16,260 bases of DNA from Microcaldota archaeon. GTDB lineage: Archaea > Micrarchaeota > Micrarchaeia > Anstonellales > Bilamarchaeaceae. Below the pieces are notes generated by a model. The model worked only from the letters and a program-made list of their open reading frames with translations, was not told where the DNA came from and did not search any database. The stretch covers positions 1 to 16,260 of the forward strand of contig DAOUYQ010000001.1 of NCBI GenBank assembly GCA_030666035.1, read 5' to 3'. This document shows, one piece after another, positions 1 through 6,641 of the stretch. Positions within the stretch are counted from its first letter, which is position 1. Every line of letters begins with the position of its first letter. The position numbers and the translations under genes are program-made.

Positions 1-1
1 C

Positions 2-880
2 AACTCTCTTAAGTACTACAATGATACTGCAGATGAGTTCCCGCAGAGCACAGCCGAAATACTTGCCAATGGAGTTACATTTACCCCGGCTGCATCAGCA
101 TGCGCAGGAACAAGGGCAACTTACGAAGTGGACGGATTCAGCGGATACATGGCATTGGGAAGTTCTCCCGGAGGCGGCTCAACCCAGGATTCAATGAGCA
201 TATTTGTTTCCAGCAGCCCAACAGTTGGGGAAACAGTAACAATTACAGTAAAGGATTCCGGAAACCCGCTGAGTGGGGCAAATGTGAAAGTAAGGGTAAA
301 AATTGGCGGAATATACCAATATTACGACTTGGGCAAAACCAACTCAGCAGGGGAAGTAACCTTTACTCCCGAACATGAAGGCAATTACAAGGCCATGGCA
401 GAAAAGAGCGGCTACTTTGATGAGGAGAAATACTTCACGGTAGAATCCGCGGAAGGAGTGCCGGAATGCACTGAGGATGCAGACTGCGCAGCTGGCTTTG
501 CATGCGTTGATGGGGAATGCACAAAAGCACATGAGCAGCCCCCTGAAGAAGAGCCAGATGACACGGGCCCAAGCGGAATTGAATGCGTTTCAAATGCTGA
601 TTGCCCAGAAGGCTACATTTGTGAAGAAAACCTTTGCATTGAAGACATAATTGAAGAAGAGCCTCTTGAAGAGGAAGCTCCTGAAGAAGAGCAGCCTCCC
701 GCAGAAGAACCTGCAGAGGAAGAACCCGCAGTTACAGGAGTAGAAGTCATTGAGCTTGGTGAAGGTGAAACAACCGAAGTGCCCAAAACAACAGAAGAGG
801 AAGGTTTCCCCTGGATTTGGGCAGGCTTGGGGCTAATTGTGATTGCAGCCCTTGCTTATTGGTTCTTTATTAGGAAGTAG
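2..880 (+). CDS. Membrane-anchored surface protein, 3' part (5' end outside window)
   Basis: The frame is open from base 2 to the TAG at 878-880 (292 codons visible), so the gene starts left of the window. An internal GTG at 128 is unlikely to be the start, because protein-like sequence continues upstream of it. In order it shows an Ig-like/carboxypeptidase-regulatory-like beta segment (about residues 60-145), a Cys cluster starting CTEDADCAAGFAC, a second starting CVSNADCPEGYIC, a long Glu/Pro-rich linker, and a single C-terminal transmembrane helix (WIWAGLGLIVIAALAYWFF) ending in the basic tail IRK. This is the layout of an outward-facing protein held by a C-terminal helix, with an acidic stalk. 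The Cys clusters resemble small disulphide modules seen in adhesion or surface proteins. Ligand and function are unknown. Confidence 0.85.
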   Translation, partial: NSLKYYNDTADEFPQSTAEILANGVTFTPAASACAGTRATYEVDGFSGYMALGSSPGGGSTQDSMSIFVSSSPTVGETVTITVKDSGNPLSGANVKVRVKIGGIYQYYDLGKTNSAGEVTFTPEHEGNYKAMAEKSGYFDEEKYFTVESAEGVPECTEDADCAAGFACVDGECTKAHEQPPEEEPDDTGPSGIECVSNADCPEGYICEENLCIEDIIEEEPLEEEAPEEEQPPAEEPAEEEPAVTGVEVIELGEGETTEVPKTTEEEGFPWIWAGLGLIVIAALAYWFFIRK

Positions 881-887
881 AACCAAT

Positions 888-918
888 CTTTTCTCTTTTT
901 ATTTCTTTTCTTCTTATT
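888..918 (+). terminator. T-rich tract after surface-protein gene
   Basis: Starting 7 nt after the stop codon there are about 30 nt made almost entirely of T and C with several T runs. Archaeal RNA polymerase terminates on such oligo-T tracts. Its position before the next ribosome site suggests full or partial termination between the two genes. Confidence 0.45.
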
Positions 919-938
919 AGTCACGGGAGGCTAAGCAA

Positions 939-1553
939 ATGCTTAAGCAAAATCAATCCTCAAAAGGAATTCAGGAAAGGGTCGGGCAATTTTTGGTCTT
1001 TGTTCCCCTGCGCCCTAACCAGTGGACAATGCTTGCGCTTGTATTGGCAGCAATGGGCGCTTTTGCAATCGCCCTTATGCATGATCTTTTTCTGGGATTG
1101 ATCCTTTTCCTGGTAGGGGGAGCACTGGACATGGTTGATGGTGCGGTTGCACGTGCAAGAAACGAAGCAACAAAATTCGGCGGATTCCTGGATGGGGTTT
1201 CCGACAGGTTCATGGAAGCGCTTTTCCTTTTTTCATTCATGTTTTATCCCCTCCCTGAAATCCTAATAGAGCCGAAAATCTGGCTTGCGGCGTTGATTTT
1301 CCTGGGGACCTGCATGCCTTCATATATCCGTTCTTATTCTGAACACCATGGAGTGCTCACAAAAGAGAAAGCAAAGGAGATGGGGGGCTTTTTTGAGCGT
1401 TCTGAGCGCATTATACTAATAACTCTAGGGCTTGCAGCAGGAATTATATTCTCAATGGAGTATTTTGTAGGGGCCATTATACTTGCAGTTGCCCTTTCTG
1501 CAATCACAGTGCTCCAGAGAATTGCATATGTGATGCATAACAGGGAGGAGTAG
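939..1553 (+). CDS. CDP-alcohol phosphatidyltransferase family protein
   Basis: A 204-aa integral membrane enzyme that should transfer a CDP-activated lipid (in archaea CDP-archaeol) to an alcohol such as inositol phosphate or glycerol phosphate. The full family signature D-G-x2-A-R-x8-G-x3-D-x3-D is present: D67 G68, A71 R72, G81, D85, D89, preceded by D64. These Asp residues bind the metal and the CDP group. N-terminal PNQWTM matches the family's usual first-helix start, and about five to six hydrophobic helices follow. The length fits archaetidylinositol-phosphate synthase or PgsA-type enzymes, but the acceptor alcohol cannot be read from the sequence. The start is fixed by a GGGAGG ribosome site (925-930) 8 nt before ATG 939. 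It lies 58 nt after the surface-protein gene. Confidence 0.9.
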   Translation: MLKQNQSSKGIQERVGQFLVFVPLRPNQWTMLALVLAAMGAFAIALMHDLFLGLILFLVGGALDMVDGAVARARNEATKFGGFLDGVSDRFMEALFLFSFMFYPLPEILIEPKIWLAALIFLGTCMPSYIRSYSEHHGVLTKEKAKEMGGFFERSERIILITLGLAAGIIFSMEYFVGAIILAVALSAITVLQRIAYVMHNREE

Positions 1554-1562
1554 TTCATTCGG

Positions 1563-1633
1563 AAAAGAGTGTAATTCTATTGCATAAAGTGCAATATATT
1601 TATTGAAATTATCCCATTTTCGCACTCTTTTTA
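1563..1633 (+). terminator. Terminator-like inverted repeat with inner hairpin
   Basis: AAAAGAGTG (1563-1571) is perfectly complementary to CACTCTTTT (1623-1631), which runs into a T tract. Between them TTGCA-TAAAG-TGCAA forms a second hairpin (1580-1594). It starts 10 nt after the phosphatidyltransferase stop, so it may end that transcript. A small structured RNA is an alternative. Confidence 0.4.
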
Positions 1634-1660
1634 TGTCGTTAACAAAAAAATTAGTAGCTA

Positions 1661-1672
1661 TATTTATATATA
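1661..1672 (+). promoter_or_regulatory. TATA box of the structured RNA
   Basis: TATTTATATATA, preceded by an A-rich stretch (1644-1650), is centred about 26 nt upstream of the first paired base of the RNA at 1692. That is the spacing expected of an archaeal TBP-dependent promoter, and it independently predicts the RNA's 5' end. Confidence 0.65.
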
Positions 1673-1691
1673 CAATACATAAATATACTGC

Positions 1692-1906
1692 TTGCACACG
1701 GACATTTCGGGTGCCTTGGAAAAAGGTGCGTAGTAAACGCCTCTGTTAAGTTGCGGCCAATAATGTGGTGGCTGGACCTGCGACTCGCCACATGAAACCC
1801 GTGCTTGATATGCATGTTTGTTGCGCGGTTGTGTTTGAAGTAGGCTGTTGGGTTAGGTTCGTACCGGTTTGCTTTGTGCATTTCCGACCGAGTCCAGAGT
1901 GTGCAA
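1692..1906 (+). ncRNA. Candidate structured non-coding RNA, ~215 nt, unknown class
   Basis: No protein-like frame covers this stretch. The two ends pair perfectly: TTGCACAC (1692-1699) with GTGTGCAA (1899-1906), continuing after a 3-nt AGA bulge with GGAC (1700-1703) and GTCC (1892-1895). Inside are a hairpin ATGTGGTG/CGCCACAT (1763-1770 with 1786-1793) and smaller stems such as CCTT/AAGG (1714-1717 with 1723-1726) and GGT-TCGT-ACC (1856-1865). A TATA box lies 26 nt before the 5' end and a T-rich tract follows the 3' end. End-paired layout resembles RNase P or SRP RNA, but I found neither the RNase P conserved-region-I type motif nor the SRP helix-8 motif. I do not recognise the class. Confidence 0.6.
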
Positions 1907-1920
1907 CTTTTCCTTATTTT
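1907..1920 (+). terminator. T-rich tract ending the structured RNA
   Basis: CTTTTCCTTATTTT follows the last paired base of the RNA. Together with the TATA box it frames an independent transcription unit. Confidence 0.45.
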
Positions 1921-1926
1921 AGAATA

Positions 1927-1936
1927 GATATATAAA
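1927..1936 (+). promoter_or_regulatory. TATA box of tRNA-Arg
   Basis: GATATATAAA lies with its centre about 42 nt upstream of the mature tRNA 5' end. With the usual ~26-nt spacing, transcription would start near 1958 and leave a ~16-nt 5' leader for RNase P to remove. Confidence 0.55.
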
Positions 1937-1973
1937 CAGTTTCCTCAACAATCCTCTCCAGACAACTTGTTTT

Positions 1974-2047
1974 GCCCTTATCGTCTAGCCTGGATAGGAC
2001 GTAGGCTTCCGGAGCCTATGACCAGGGTTCGAATCCCTGTAAGGGCG
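1974..2047 (+). tRNA. tRNA-Arg (anticodon CCG)
   Basis: A complete 74-nt cloverleaf. Acceptor stem GCCCTTA/TAAGGGC, U8, D stem GTCT/GGAC with a GG-containing loop, anticodon stem TAGGC/GCCTA with loop TTCCGGA (anticodon CCG, reading CGG), variable region TGAC, T stem CAGGG/CCCTG with the standard TTCGAAT loop, and discriminator G2047. CCA is not encoded and there is no intron. A repeated 30-bp element begins 3 nt downstream at 2050. Confidence 0.96.
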
Positions 2048-2049
2048 TT

Positions 2050-2079
2050 CACCGGAAACAGTGGAAACCTACCCCATCC
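2050..2079 (+). repeat. 30-bp promoter-proximal element, copy 1
   Basis: 29 of 30 positions match the reverse complement of 11471-11500; the single difference is A2076. It contains two direct GGAAAC hexamers 9 nt apart (GGAAACAGTGGAAACC). It sits just upstream of a TATA-like CTTTAATC (2085-2092), which precedes the putative 29-aa ORF at 2125. It looks like an operator or upstream activation site, but this is inferred from position only. Confidence 0.6.
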
Positions 2080-2124
2080 AAATGCTTTAATCATCTAATC
2101 CTAAACTCAATTCTGGTGAATAAA

Positions 2125-2214
2125 ATGACAGAATACGAAGAACACATAATAGATTGCTTTGAAAAAGAAGCAGAAGATTTCATAAAAAAATTAGAAAGAA
2201 AAGGAATTCTATAA
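2125..2214 (+). CDS. Putative 29-aa acidic/basic helical peptide
   Basis: ATG 2125 opens a 29-codon frame ending TAA 2214. The peptide is strongly charged and looks like one amphipathic helix (it ends FIKKLERKGIL). Support for it being real: a GGTGA ribosome site (2115-2119) 5 nt before the ATG, a TATA-like box CTTTAATC about 36 nt upstream, and the repeated 30-bp element just before that box. It converges with the next minus-strand gene and overlaps its stop by 6 nt. No family is recognised. Confidence 0.45.
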   Translation: MTEYEEHIIDCFEKEAEDFIKKLERKGIL

Positions 2215-2580
2215 TTCCTTTATCTTTTCCATTGCCTTCTCCAGCTGCATTTTATAGTATCCTCCAAGAAGAATAAGCACAAGCCCTCCAAGCATAAAGC
2301 CCGCGCCCTCAATCATCACGATAGAGTCTATATATGTGCTGGCTCCGAGCACCAGGATGAGTACGCCCGCCCCGAGGAACAGCGCGCTAAACACAATCGG
2401 GGGAACAAGCTCCTTGATGATGTGTGCGCACCTTACGGTGATTTCATCCGCTTTCTCACTCATCCTGTCCATTATCATGTTGGCGTCCCGGTTCACCCTT
2501 TCCATGGCTTCATCAACCATTGAATCCACAACTTTTTTGGATACAGGAACAATAATCCTCTTAAGCAATTCTTCAATCAT
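2209..2580 (-). CDS. YqjE/holin-superfamily-like two-helix membrane protein
   Basis: A 123-aa protein. The first ~60 residues are a charged, probably coiled helix, followed by two hydrophobic helices separated by a short turn (about residues 60-80 and 85-107) and a charged tail ending KIKEL. The start is ATG 2580, because GGGAGG lies 8 nt upstream of it; longer open frame upstream is part of the preceding gene. It follows the DUF883-like gene by 1 nt. In bacteria a YqjD (DUF883) gene is commonly followed by YqjE, a holin-superfamily membrane protein, and this pair repeats that order and architecture. Assignment rests on architecture and context, not clear sequence motifs. Confidence 0.6.
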   Translation of the reverse strand: MIEELLKRIIVPVSKKVVDSMVDEAMERVNRDANMIMDRMSEKADEITVRCAHIIKELVPPIVFSALFLGAGVLILVLGASTYIDSIVMIEGAGFMLGGLVLILLGGYYKMQLEKAMEKIKEL

Positions 2581-2581
2581 A

Positions 2582-2860
2582 TTAATGCCTCCCTCTAAGG
2601 ATCGCTCCAAGCGCGATTCCCGCAGTAAGTGCAAGCGCAGTATAAAGAAGCGGCTTCTCCTTTATCTCTTTTTTAAGTTTCTGGACTTCTTTATTTGCTG
2701 CAAGAATATGGTCCACTTCCTTAGTTGCCTTCCCAAGCTTTTTTGCGAACTCCTTTTCCTTTGCAGTGAGTTCCCTCACAACATCAGTTTTTTCCAAATC
2801 AGCAACAATAGCCGTCATCCTACTCTTCTTTTTTTCCTTTGCCGGTTTCTTCCTAGCCAT
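2582..2860 (-). CDS. DUF883/YqjD-like membrane-anchored protein
   Basis: A 92-aa protein. It has a Lys/Arg-rich start (MARKKPAKEKKKSR), a long charged helix likely to be a coiled coil, then the pattern KEKPLLYTALALTAGIALGA followed by an Arg-rich end. A Pro after a basic run, a small-residue glycine-zipper helix and a terminal Arg pair are typical of the DUF883/ElaB-YqjD tail, which in bacteria anchors ribosome-binding proteins to the inner membrane. A TATA box at 2889-2898 puts transcription start near 2867, so the start is ATG 2860; an upstream in-frame codon at 2884 would lie inside the promoter. It is the first gene of a two-gene operon. Confidence 0.6.
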   Translation of the reverse strand: MARKKPAKEKKKSRMTAIVADLEKTDVVRELTAKEKEFAKKLGKATKEVDHILAANKEVQKLKKEIKEKPLLYTALALTAGIALGAILRGRH

Positions 2861-2888
2861 CAGAACACCGCACCTATATTGCATTTAG

Positions 2889-2898
2889 ATTTATAAAA
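2889..2898 (-). promoter_or_regulatory. TATA box of the yqjD/yqjE-like operon
   Basis: Reads TTTTATAAAT on the minus strand, with its centre about 33 nt upstream of ATG 2860. It predicts a ~7-nt leader. Confidence 0.55.
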
Positions 2899-2941
2899 GC
2901 TTCTTAGGTTCAAAGCACACCTTTTCACGCCAACCATTTCA

Positions 2942-2951
2942 TTTATAAATA
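2942..2951 (+). promoter_or_regulatory. TATA box of the AI-2E-type permease
   Basis: TTTATAAATA is centred about 25 nt upstream of GTG 2971. This points to a leaderless mRNA starting at that GTG rather than at the TTG at 2956. Confidence 0.55.
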
Positions 2952-2970
2952 TTGTTTGCATTTTCCTGTT

Positions 2971-3975
2971 GTGGAAAAGGCAGCAAAGGAAAAGAAATAT
3001 TTTGCATTATTTCTCCTGGCACTATTTGTATTCTTCTTCCTCTATGCAGCAGTGCCCTTCTTGCTTGGAATCTCCGGGGCGGCAATTCTATATGTTGTCC
3101 TCAAGCCCCTATACTTACGGGCATATAAGAAGCTGAACCACAAATGCATCTCTGCATCCATAGTTCTCTTGCTTTCCCTGATATTAATCATTCTCCCCCT
3201 GTTCCTGATAATTTATCTTTCCATCGTTGACCTGAGCAATCTCCTTAGCAACCAGGAAAATGTAGATCTGCTTCTTTCTCTTATTTCCTTTGGGGGCAAG
3301 AACCTGGATTTCACAGCCATTGTAGAGAGCCACATCCTGGAAATCTCAGGAGCAGCAACAGAGATTTCCCTGCTCGCAATCAATACAGTAATAGGAGTTA
3401 TAATCAACCTTGTTGTAATGTACATTATCCTCTACTATCTCCTTACCGAGAACGAGAAAGCTTCAAAAACAATGAAATCCCTCCTTCCGTTCAACAAAAA
3501 GAACTCAGAGAGGCTGATGCGGGAGTATTATACAGTAATTAATGCAACATTTGTGGGAAATGTAGTGGTTGCAATCATAATTGGGGTGCTCCTTACTGCA
3601 GGATTTTTCTTAATTGGGATGGGCAACCTCCTATTCTGGGCAGTATTGAGCACAATAACTGCGATAGTTCCCATAATCGGAATCCAGATTCTTTGGATTC
3701 CTGTGGGCCTCTACCACCTCTTTGAAGGGAATTATGCTTCTGGGGCAGGCATCATGATCTGGGGCGCATTCCTCAGTTACCTTTTTGACGGGTATGTGCG
3801 GCAGTTTGTGCAAAGCCGCATCGCATCCATCCACCCATTCATTTCCCTCATAGGCCTCATAATCGGAATCACTTATTTCGGAGTAACCGGAATAATTATC
3901 GGGCCGCTCCTTATTGCAATTTTTGTATTGACCGCAGGGATGTTCTGGGATGAATACCTGCCCAATTGGAAATAA
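2971..3975 (+). CDS. AI-2E family transporter (PF01594-type permease)
   Basis: A 334-aa polytopic membrane protein matching the AI-2E/UPF0118 permease family in length and layout. There are two or three N-terminal helices (about residues 10-75), a soluble amphipathic middle segment, then four or more C-terminal helices with Gly/Pro-rich stretches (LFWAVLSTITAIVPIIG, FISLIGLIIGITYFGVTGII). The IVPxIG and GITYFGVTGIIIGP-like motifs are hallmarks of the family. Members export AI-2, Na+/H+ or other small molecules; the archaeal substrate is not predictable. GTG 2971 is chosen because the TATA box predicts transcription start there. It converges with the helicase gene with only 8 nt between stops. 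Confidence 0.88.
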   Translation: MEKAAKEKKYFALFLLALFVFFFLYAAVPFLLGISGAAILYVVLKPLYLRAYKKLNHKCISASIVLLLSLILIILPLFLIIYLSIVDLSNLLSNQENVDLLLSLISFGGKNLDFTAIVESHILEISGAATEISLLAINTVIGVIINLVVMYIILYYLLTENEKASKTMKSLLPFNKKNSERLMREYYTVINATFVGNVVVAIIIGVLLTAGFFLIGMGNLLFWAVLSTITAIVPIIGIQILWIPVGLYHLFEGNYASGAGIMIWGAFLSYLFDGYVRQFVQSRIASIHPFISLIGLIIGITYFGVTGIIIGPLLIAIFVLTAGMFWDEYLPNWK

Positions 3976-3983
3976 TTAGCAAA

Positions 3984-5228
3984 CTATCTTTTCTTTTGGC
4001 TTGGCTTATAGTTTCTTCTTCCCCTCTTCTCATGGGTCCTTGGCCTTCTCCTTCTGTCCCTGCTTGATTTAAAGTCAGCTCCCGCCTCCCTCTGCCTTCT
4101 TGGGGGCCTTCCGTCAAAGCTTCCCCTCCCGCCGGATTTCATCCATGCAAAGTCCGGATGGTCGTCCTTGTTCCTGTCCTTGTCCTCCTCGTCCCTTGAC
4201 TCAATAAAAGTAACAGCTCTCCCTTCCTTGCCCATCCTTCCTGTTCTCCCGACCCGGTGCAGATGGGTATCCGCATCCTGTGCCTCATCATAATTAACAA
4301 TAAGCTCAATATCCTCCACATGTATCCCGCGTGCAGCAACATCCGATGCAACCAGGATATGCGTCTTTCCGGCTTTGAAAGCACCCATTACCCGCTCCCG
4401 CCTTGCCTGGGTCATGTCCCCATGTATCCCGTCAGCCTTGTAGCCGCTTTCCCTAAGCCGTGTATAAAGGTAATCCACCCCTCTTTTGGTGGACATAAAA
4501 ATTAACACTTTCTTGTATTGGCCCTGCCCAAGTATTCTCTTGAGGTTTGCAAATTTCTTCCTTCTGGAAACCTGGACAAAATCTTCCTTTATTTGCGCAG
4601 CGCGCTCCTTTTCCCCAAGTTCCAGGGTTTCAGCAGGCCCCTTTATGTAGTGGGATGCAAGGTCCAGGATCAATTCGTCCAGGGTTGCAGAGAAAAGCAG
4701 CACAGTCCGGTTTTCGGGAATAGAACCCATAATCCGGTCCATCTCATCCTTAAAGCCCATATCCAGCATTTCATCTGCTTCATCCAGCACCACAATGCCA
4801 AACTCAGAGAGGTTGACTGTGCCCCGCTCCGCATGGTCTATAAGCCTTCCGGGAGTTGCAATAAGTATATCCACCCCTTTATCCAGGTGCCGAAACTGCA
4901 CATCTATTTTTTGCCCCCCATAAACCACTGCAATTTTGTGGTGGTGTTCCTGTGCAATGCCCTTAAGCTCTTCTGCAATCTGCATTGCAAGCTCGCGTGT
5001 AGGCGCAATCACAAGCGCCTTTTTCCCACGCTCCGCATCCAGGAGCTCAATAAGCCCAATTCCGAATGCAGCAGTTTTCCCTGTTCCTGTCTGGCTCCTC
5101 ACAATCAGGTTCTCCCCCTGCAGAATAAGAGGAATTGTCTTCAGCTGCACTTCAGTAGGAGTATGATATCCAAGTTTATCGAGCGCTGCAAGCGTTTTGC
5201 TGCTGAGCGCCATTTTTCTAAATCCCAT
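3984..5228 (-). CDS. DEAD-box ATP-dependent RNA helicase
   Basis: A 414-aa helicase with every family motif. F3 and Q28 (Q motif), SQTGTGKT (45-52), PTREL (76-80), TPGRL (125-129), DEAD (149-152), SAT (180-182), then in the second RecA domain LIFMSTKRG, a VASDVAARGIHVEDI segment, and HRVGRTGR. It should unwind short RNA duplexes in mRNA turnover, translation or ribosome assembly. The C terminus (about 50 residues) is Arg/Gly/Lys-rich and probably a disordered RNA-binding tail. Start ATG 5228 has GTGAT about 5 nt upstream, matching part of the anti-Shine-Dalgarno complement, and a TATA-like box (5261-5269) predicting an ~11-nt leader. MALSSK at 5213 is a possible shorter start. Confidence 0.96.
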   Translation of the reverse strand: MGFRKMALSSKTLAALDKLGYHTPTEVQLKTIPLILQGENLIVRSQTGTGKTAAFGIGLIELLDAERGKKALVIAPTRELAMQIAEELKGIAQEHHHKIAVVYGGQKIDVQFRHLDKGVDILIATPGRLIDHAERGTVNLSEFGIVVLDEADEMLDMGFKDEMDRIMGSIPENRTVLLFSATLDELILDLASHYIKGPAETLELGEKERAAQIKEDFVQVSRRKKFANLKRILGQGQYKKVLIFMSTKRGVDYLYTRLRESGYKADGIHGDMTQARRERVMGAFKAGKTHILVASDVAARGIHVEDIELIVNYDEAQDADTHLHRVGRTGRMGKEGRAVTFIESRDEEDKDRNKDDHPDFAWMKSGGRGSFDGRPPRRQREAGADFKSSRDRRRRPRTHEKRGRRNYKPSQKKR

Positions 5229-5260
5229 TCAAATCACTTCAAACTAAAAAAGAATTATAA

Positions 5261-5269
5261 CTAAATATA
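5261..5269 (-). promoter_or_regulatory. TATA box of the helicase gene
   Basis: Reads TATATTTAG on the minus strand, centred about 37 nt from ATG 5228. Confidence 0.4.
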
Positions 5270-5357
5270 CTTACACCCCTCTTTATAACCCTTTTCCACG
5301 CCCCCACATTCCAACAATCCGCAAAATCCACTTAAATCTTGCTTCCACAATTGAAAT

Positions 5358-6263
5358 ATGAAATCCGTGCTCCCCCTATTCAGCCTCCTCTTTCTTTTGG
5401 GCTGCTGCTCCCTGGCTCCCGGAGCCGGGCCAGCTCCGGAAGAAGTACCTCTCCCCCAAAACACCTCACCCAAAATCCCCCAGGAAGAATTAGGGCAGGA
5501 AGAGCCCGGAAGCCCTCCCGCAGAAGTGCCTCCGGCACAACCAGTATGCGGAGATGGAATCCTCACCAATGGGGAGGAATGCGACCCAGGAAGCAATGAA
5601 ACCCTCTGCTCAGGATGCTTCGAGTGCATCAATTGCACCTGCATCAAAACATTTGCTGATGCGGACCATGACTGCATCCCGGATGATTCAGACAATTGCA
5701 TCAACCAGTATAACCCAGCACAGGCCGATTCAGATTCCGATGGGCTCGGAGACGAATGCGATTCCTGCCCCAACGACCCCCAGAACGACATAGACAAGGA
5801 TGGAGTATGCGGAGATGAGGATAATTGCCCCCAAACAAAAAACCGCAACCAGGAGGATTCAGATTCTGATGGCCTTGGAGACGAATGCGATTCCTGCCCC
5901 AATGACCCCCAAAACGATGTTGATGATGATGGAGTATGCGGAGATGAGGATAACTGCCCCCAAACCCCCAACCCAAAGCAATATGACCATGACCTGGACG
6001 GGCTCGGAGATGAATGTGACTCCACCCCGGTGGATTGCAGCAAGTACTGCGGCTCAATTGGCCACAATCTCTGCTTAGGAGAGGGCCTGGATGAAGATGA
6101 ATGCTATGATGTGGTGGTTGAATATATTGAGGAACACCCGCTGGACCCAAAGCCCTGCGAAAGCATAATCGCTGCCTACCACCACAAAGAAATACAAATA
6201 GGAAATAAGGAATACACCTGCTGCTGCTTCAGGTACAGGCTGGACGATTCAGCATGTGACTAA
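5358..6263 (+). CDS. Secreted lipoprotein with thrombospondin type 3 calcium-binding repeats
   Basis: A 301-aa protein. A signal sequence ends in the lipobox L13-L14-G15-C16, so Cys16 is the likely lipid anchor. A Pro/Glu-rich linker follows, then a Cys module beginning CGDGILTNGEECDPG (about residues 64-95; DUF4215/Myxococcus-Cys-rich-like). After it come three tandem thrombospondin type 3-like repeats built on DSDSDGLGDECDSCPNDPQN and DGVCGDEDNCPQ (about 100-215). Their regularly spaced Asp residues bind calcium. A C-terminal Cys-containing segment (about 216-301) is unrecognised. ATG 5358 lies about 23 nt from the centre of CTTAAATC (5331-5338), suggesting a nearly leaderless mRNA. It converges with the secreted protease; the repeat element at 6267 begins 3 nt after its stop. 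Confidence 0.85.
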   Translation: MKSVLPLFSLLFLLGCCSLAPGAGPAPEEVPLPQNTSPKIPQEELGQEEPGSPPAEVPPAQPVCGDGILTNGEECDPGSNETLCSGCFECINCTCIKTFADADHDCIPDDSDNCINQYNPAQADSDSDGLGDECDSCPNDPQNDIDKDGVCGDEDNCPQTKNRNQEDSDSDGLGDECDSCPNDPQNDVDDDGVCGDEDNCPQTPNPKQYDHDLDGLGDECDSTPVDCSKYCGSIGHNLCLGEGLDEDECYDVVVEYIEEHPLDPKPCESIIAAYHHKEIQIGNKEYTCCCFRYRLDDSACD

Positions 6264-6266
6264 AAC

Positions 6267-6566
6267 TCATTCCGAACCGCGGAGGGGGACACCCCCTCCC
6301 CAGTTTGAGGGTTCGATTTAGTGAACGAAGTGAACTAAAGCGAGCTGTGACTGAAAGTCACTCAACCTCCTGACCCTCCCCCGATATATGGATATTATTC
6401 TGCACTAGGGCAATCAAAGCTATGTTAACATCTGAGTGAACTTCATCGTTCACTTCTCATGAAGCAAGCTTCACGACGCTTCGCGCACTAACATCTGAGA
6501 AATCTACTGATTTCTTCTCTCCAGGCAAGCTGGAGATACCTGCCCTCTGCAGAAGATAGTTGGTGT
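6267..6566 (+). repeat. Modular hairpin-rich repeat, copy A
   Basis: Starts 3 nt after the lipoprotein stop and shares with 11021-11220 and 12520-12785 the block TCCGAACCGC, a G/C hairpin (here GGAGGGGG-ACA-CCCCCTCC, 6281-6299), CAGTTTGAGG, and a distal block around GGATATTATTC. Copy A carries a 56-nt insertion of hairpins at 6311-6366 (including GTGACT-GAA-AGTCAC) and two hairpin doublets (6434-6473 and 6497-6534). It ends with CTGCAGAAG...TTGGTGT like copy B. It occupies the space between two convergent genes. Confidence 0.85.
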
Positions 6567-6618
6567 CCCACTTGAGGTTCTTGGGTCCGATATCCTGCAA
6601 GCTTGCTGGTGAAGTGGG
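6567..6618 (+). repeat. Long hairpin adjoining repeat copy A
   Basis: CCCACTT (6567-6573) pairs perfectly with AAGTGGG (6612-6618). The enclosed 38 nt include the palindrome GCAAGCTTGC and a GAGGTTCTT also found in the repeat core. It follows directly where copies A and B stop matching, so it is probably another inserted module or an end structure. Confidence 0.5.
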
Positions 6619-6641
6619 TCTCTTCGATCACTTTGATTTTT

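Noticed and set aside
1692..1906. RNase P RNA or SRP RNA
   Set aside because: The end-paired layout fits, but the conserved P4-forming motifs of RNase P and the helix-8 motif of SRP RNA were not found by eye. Left unassigned.
2050..2079. 30-bp repeat next to tRNA-Arg as an integrase attachment site
   Set aside because: It lies outside the tRNA gene, the second copy is inverted rather than direct, and no integrase gene lies between them. A promoter-proximal role fits the spacing better.
3975..3984. Missing hairpin repeat at the permease/helicase convergent junction
   Set aside because: It shows only that the repeats are not required at every convergent junction; 8 nt of space is ordinary for compact genomes.
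4518..5264. 248-codon plus-strand open frame
   Set aside because: Lies opposite the helicase core; its translation has no domain logic and reflects the codon pattern of the real gene.
5261..6067. 268-codon minus-strand open frame, Ser-rich and repetitive
   Set aside because: It is the antisense of the thrombospondin-type repeats; its repeats come from the coding strand.
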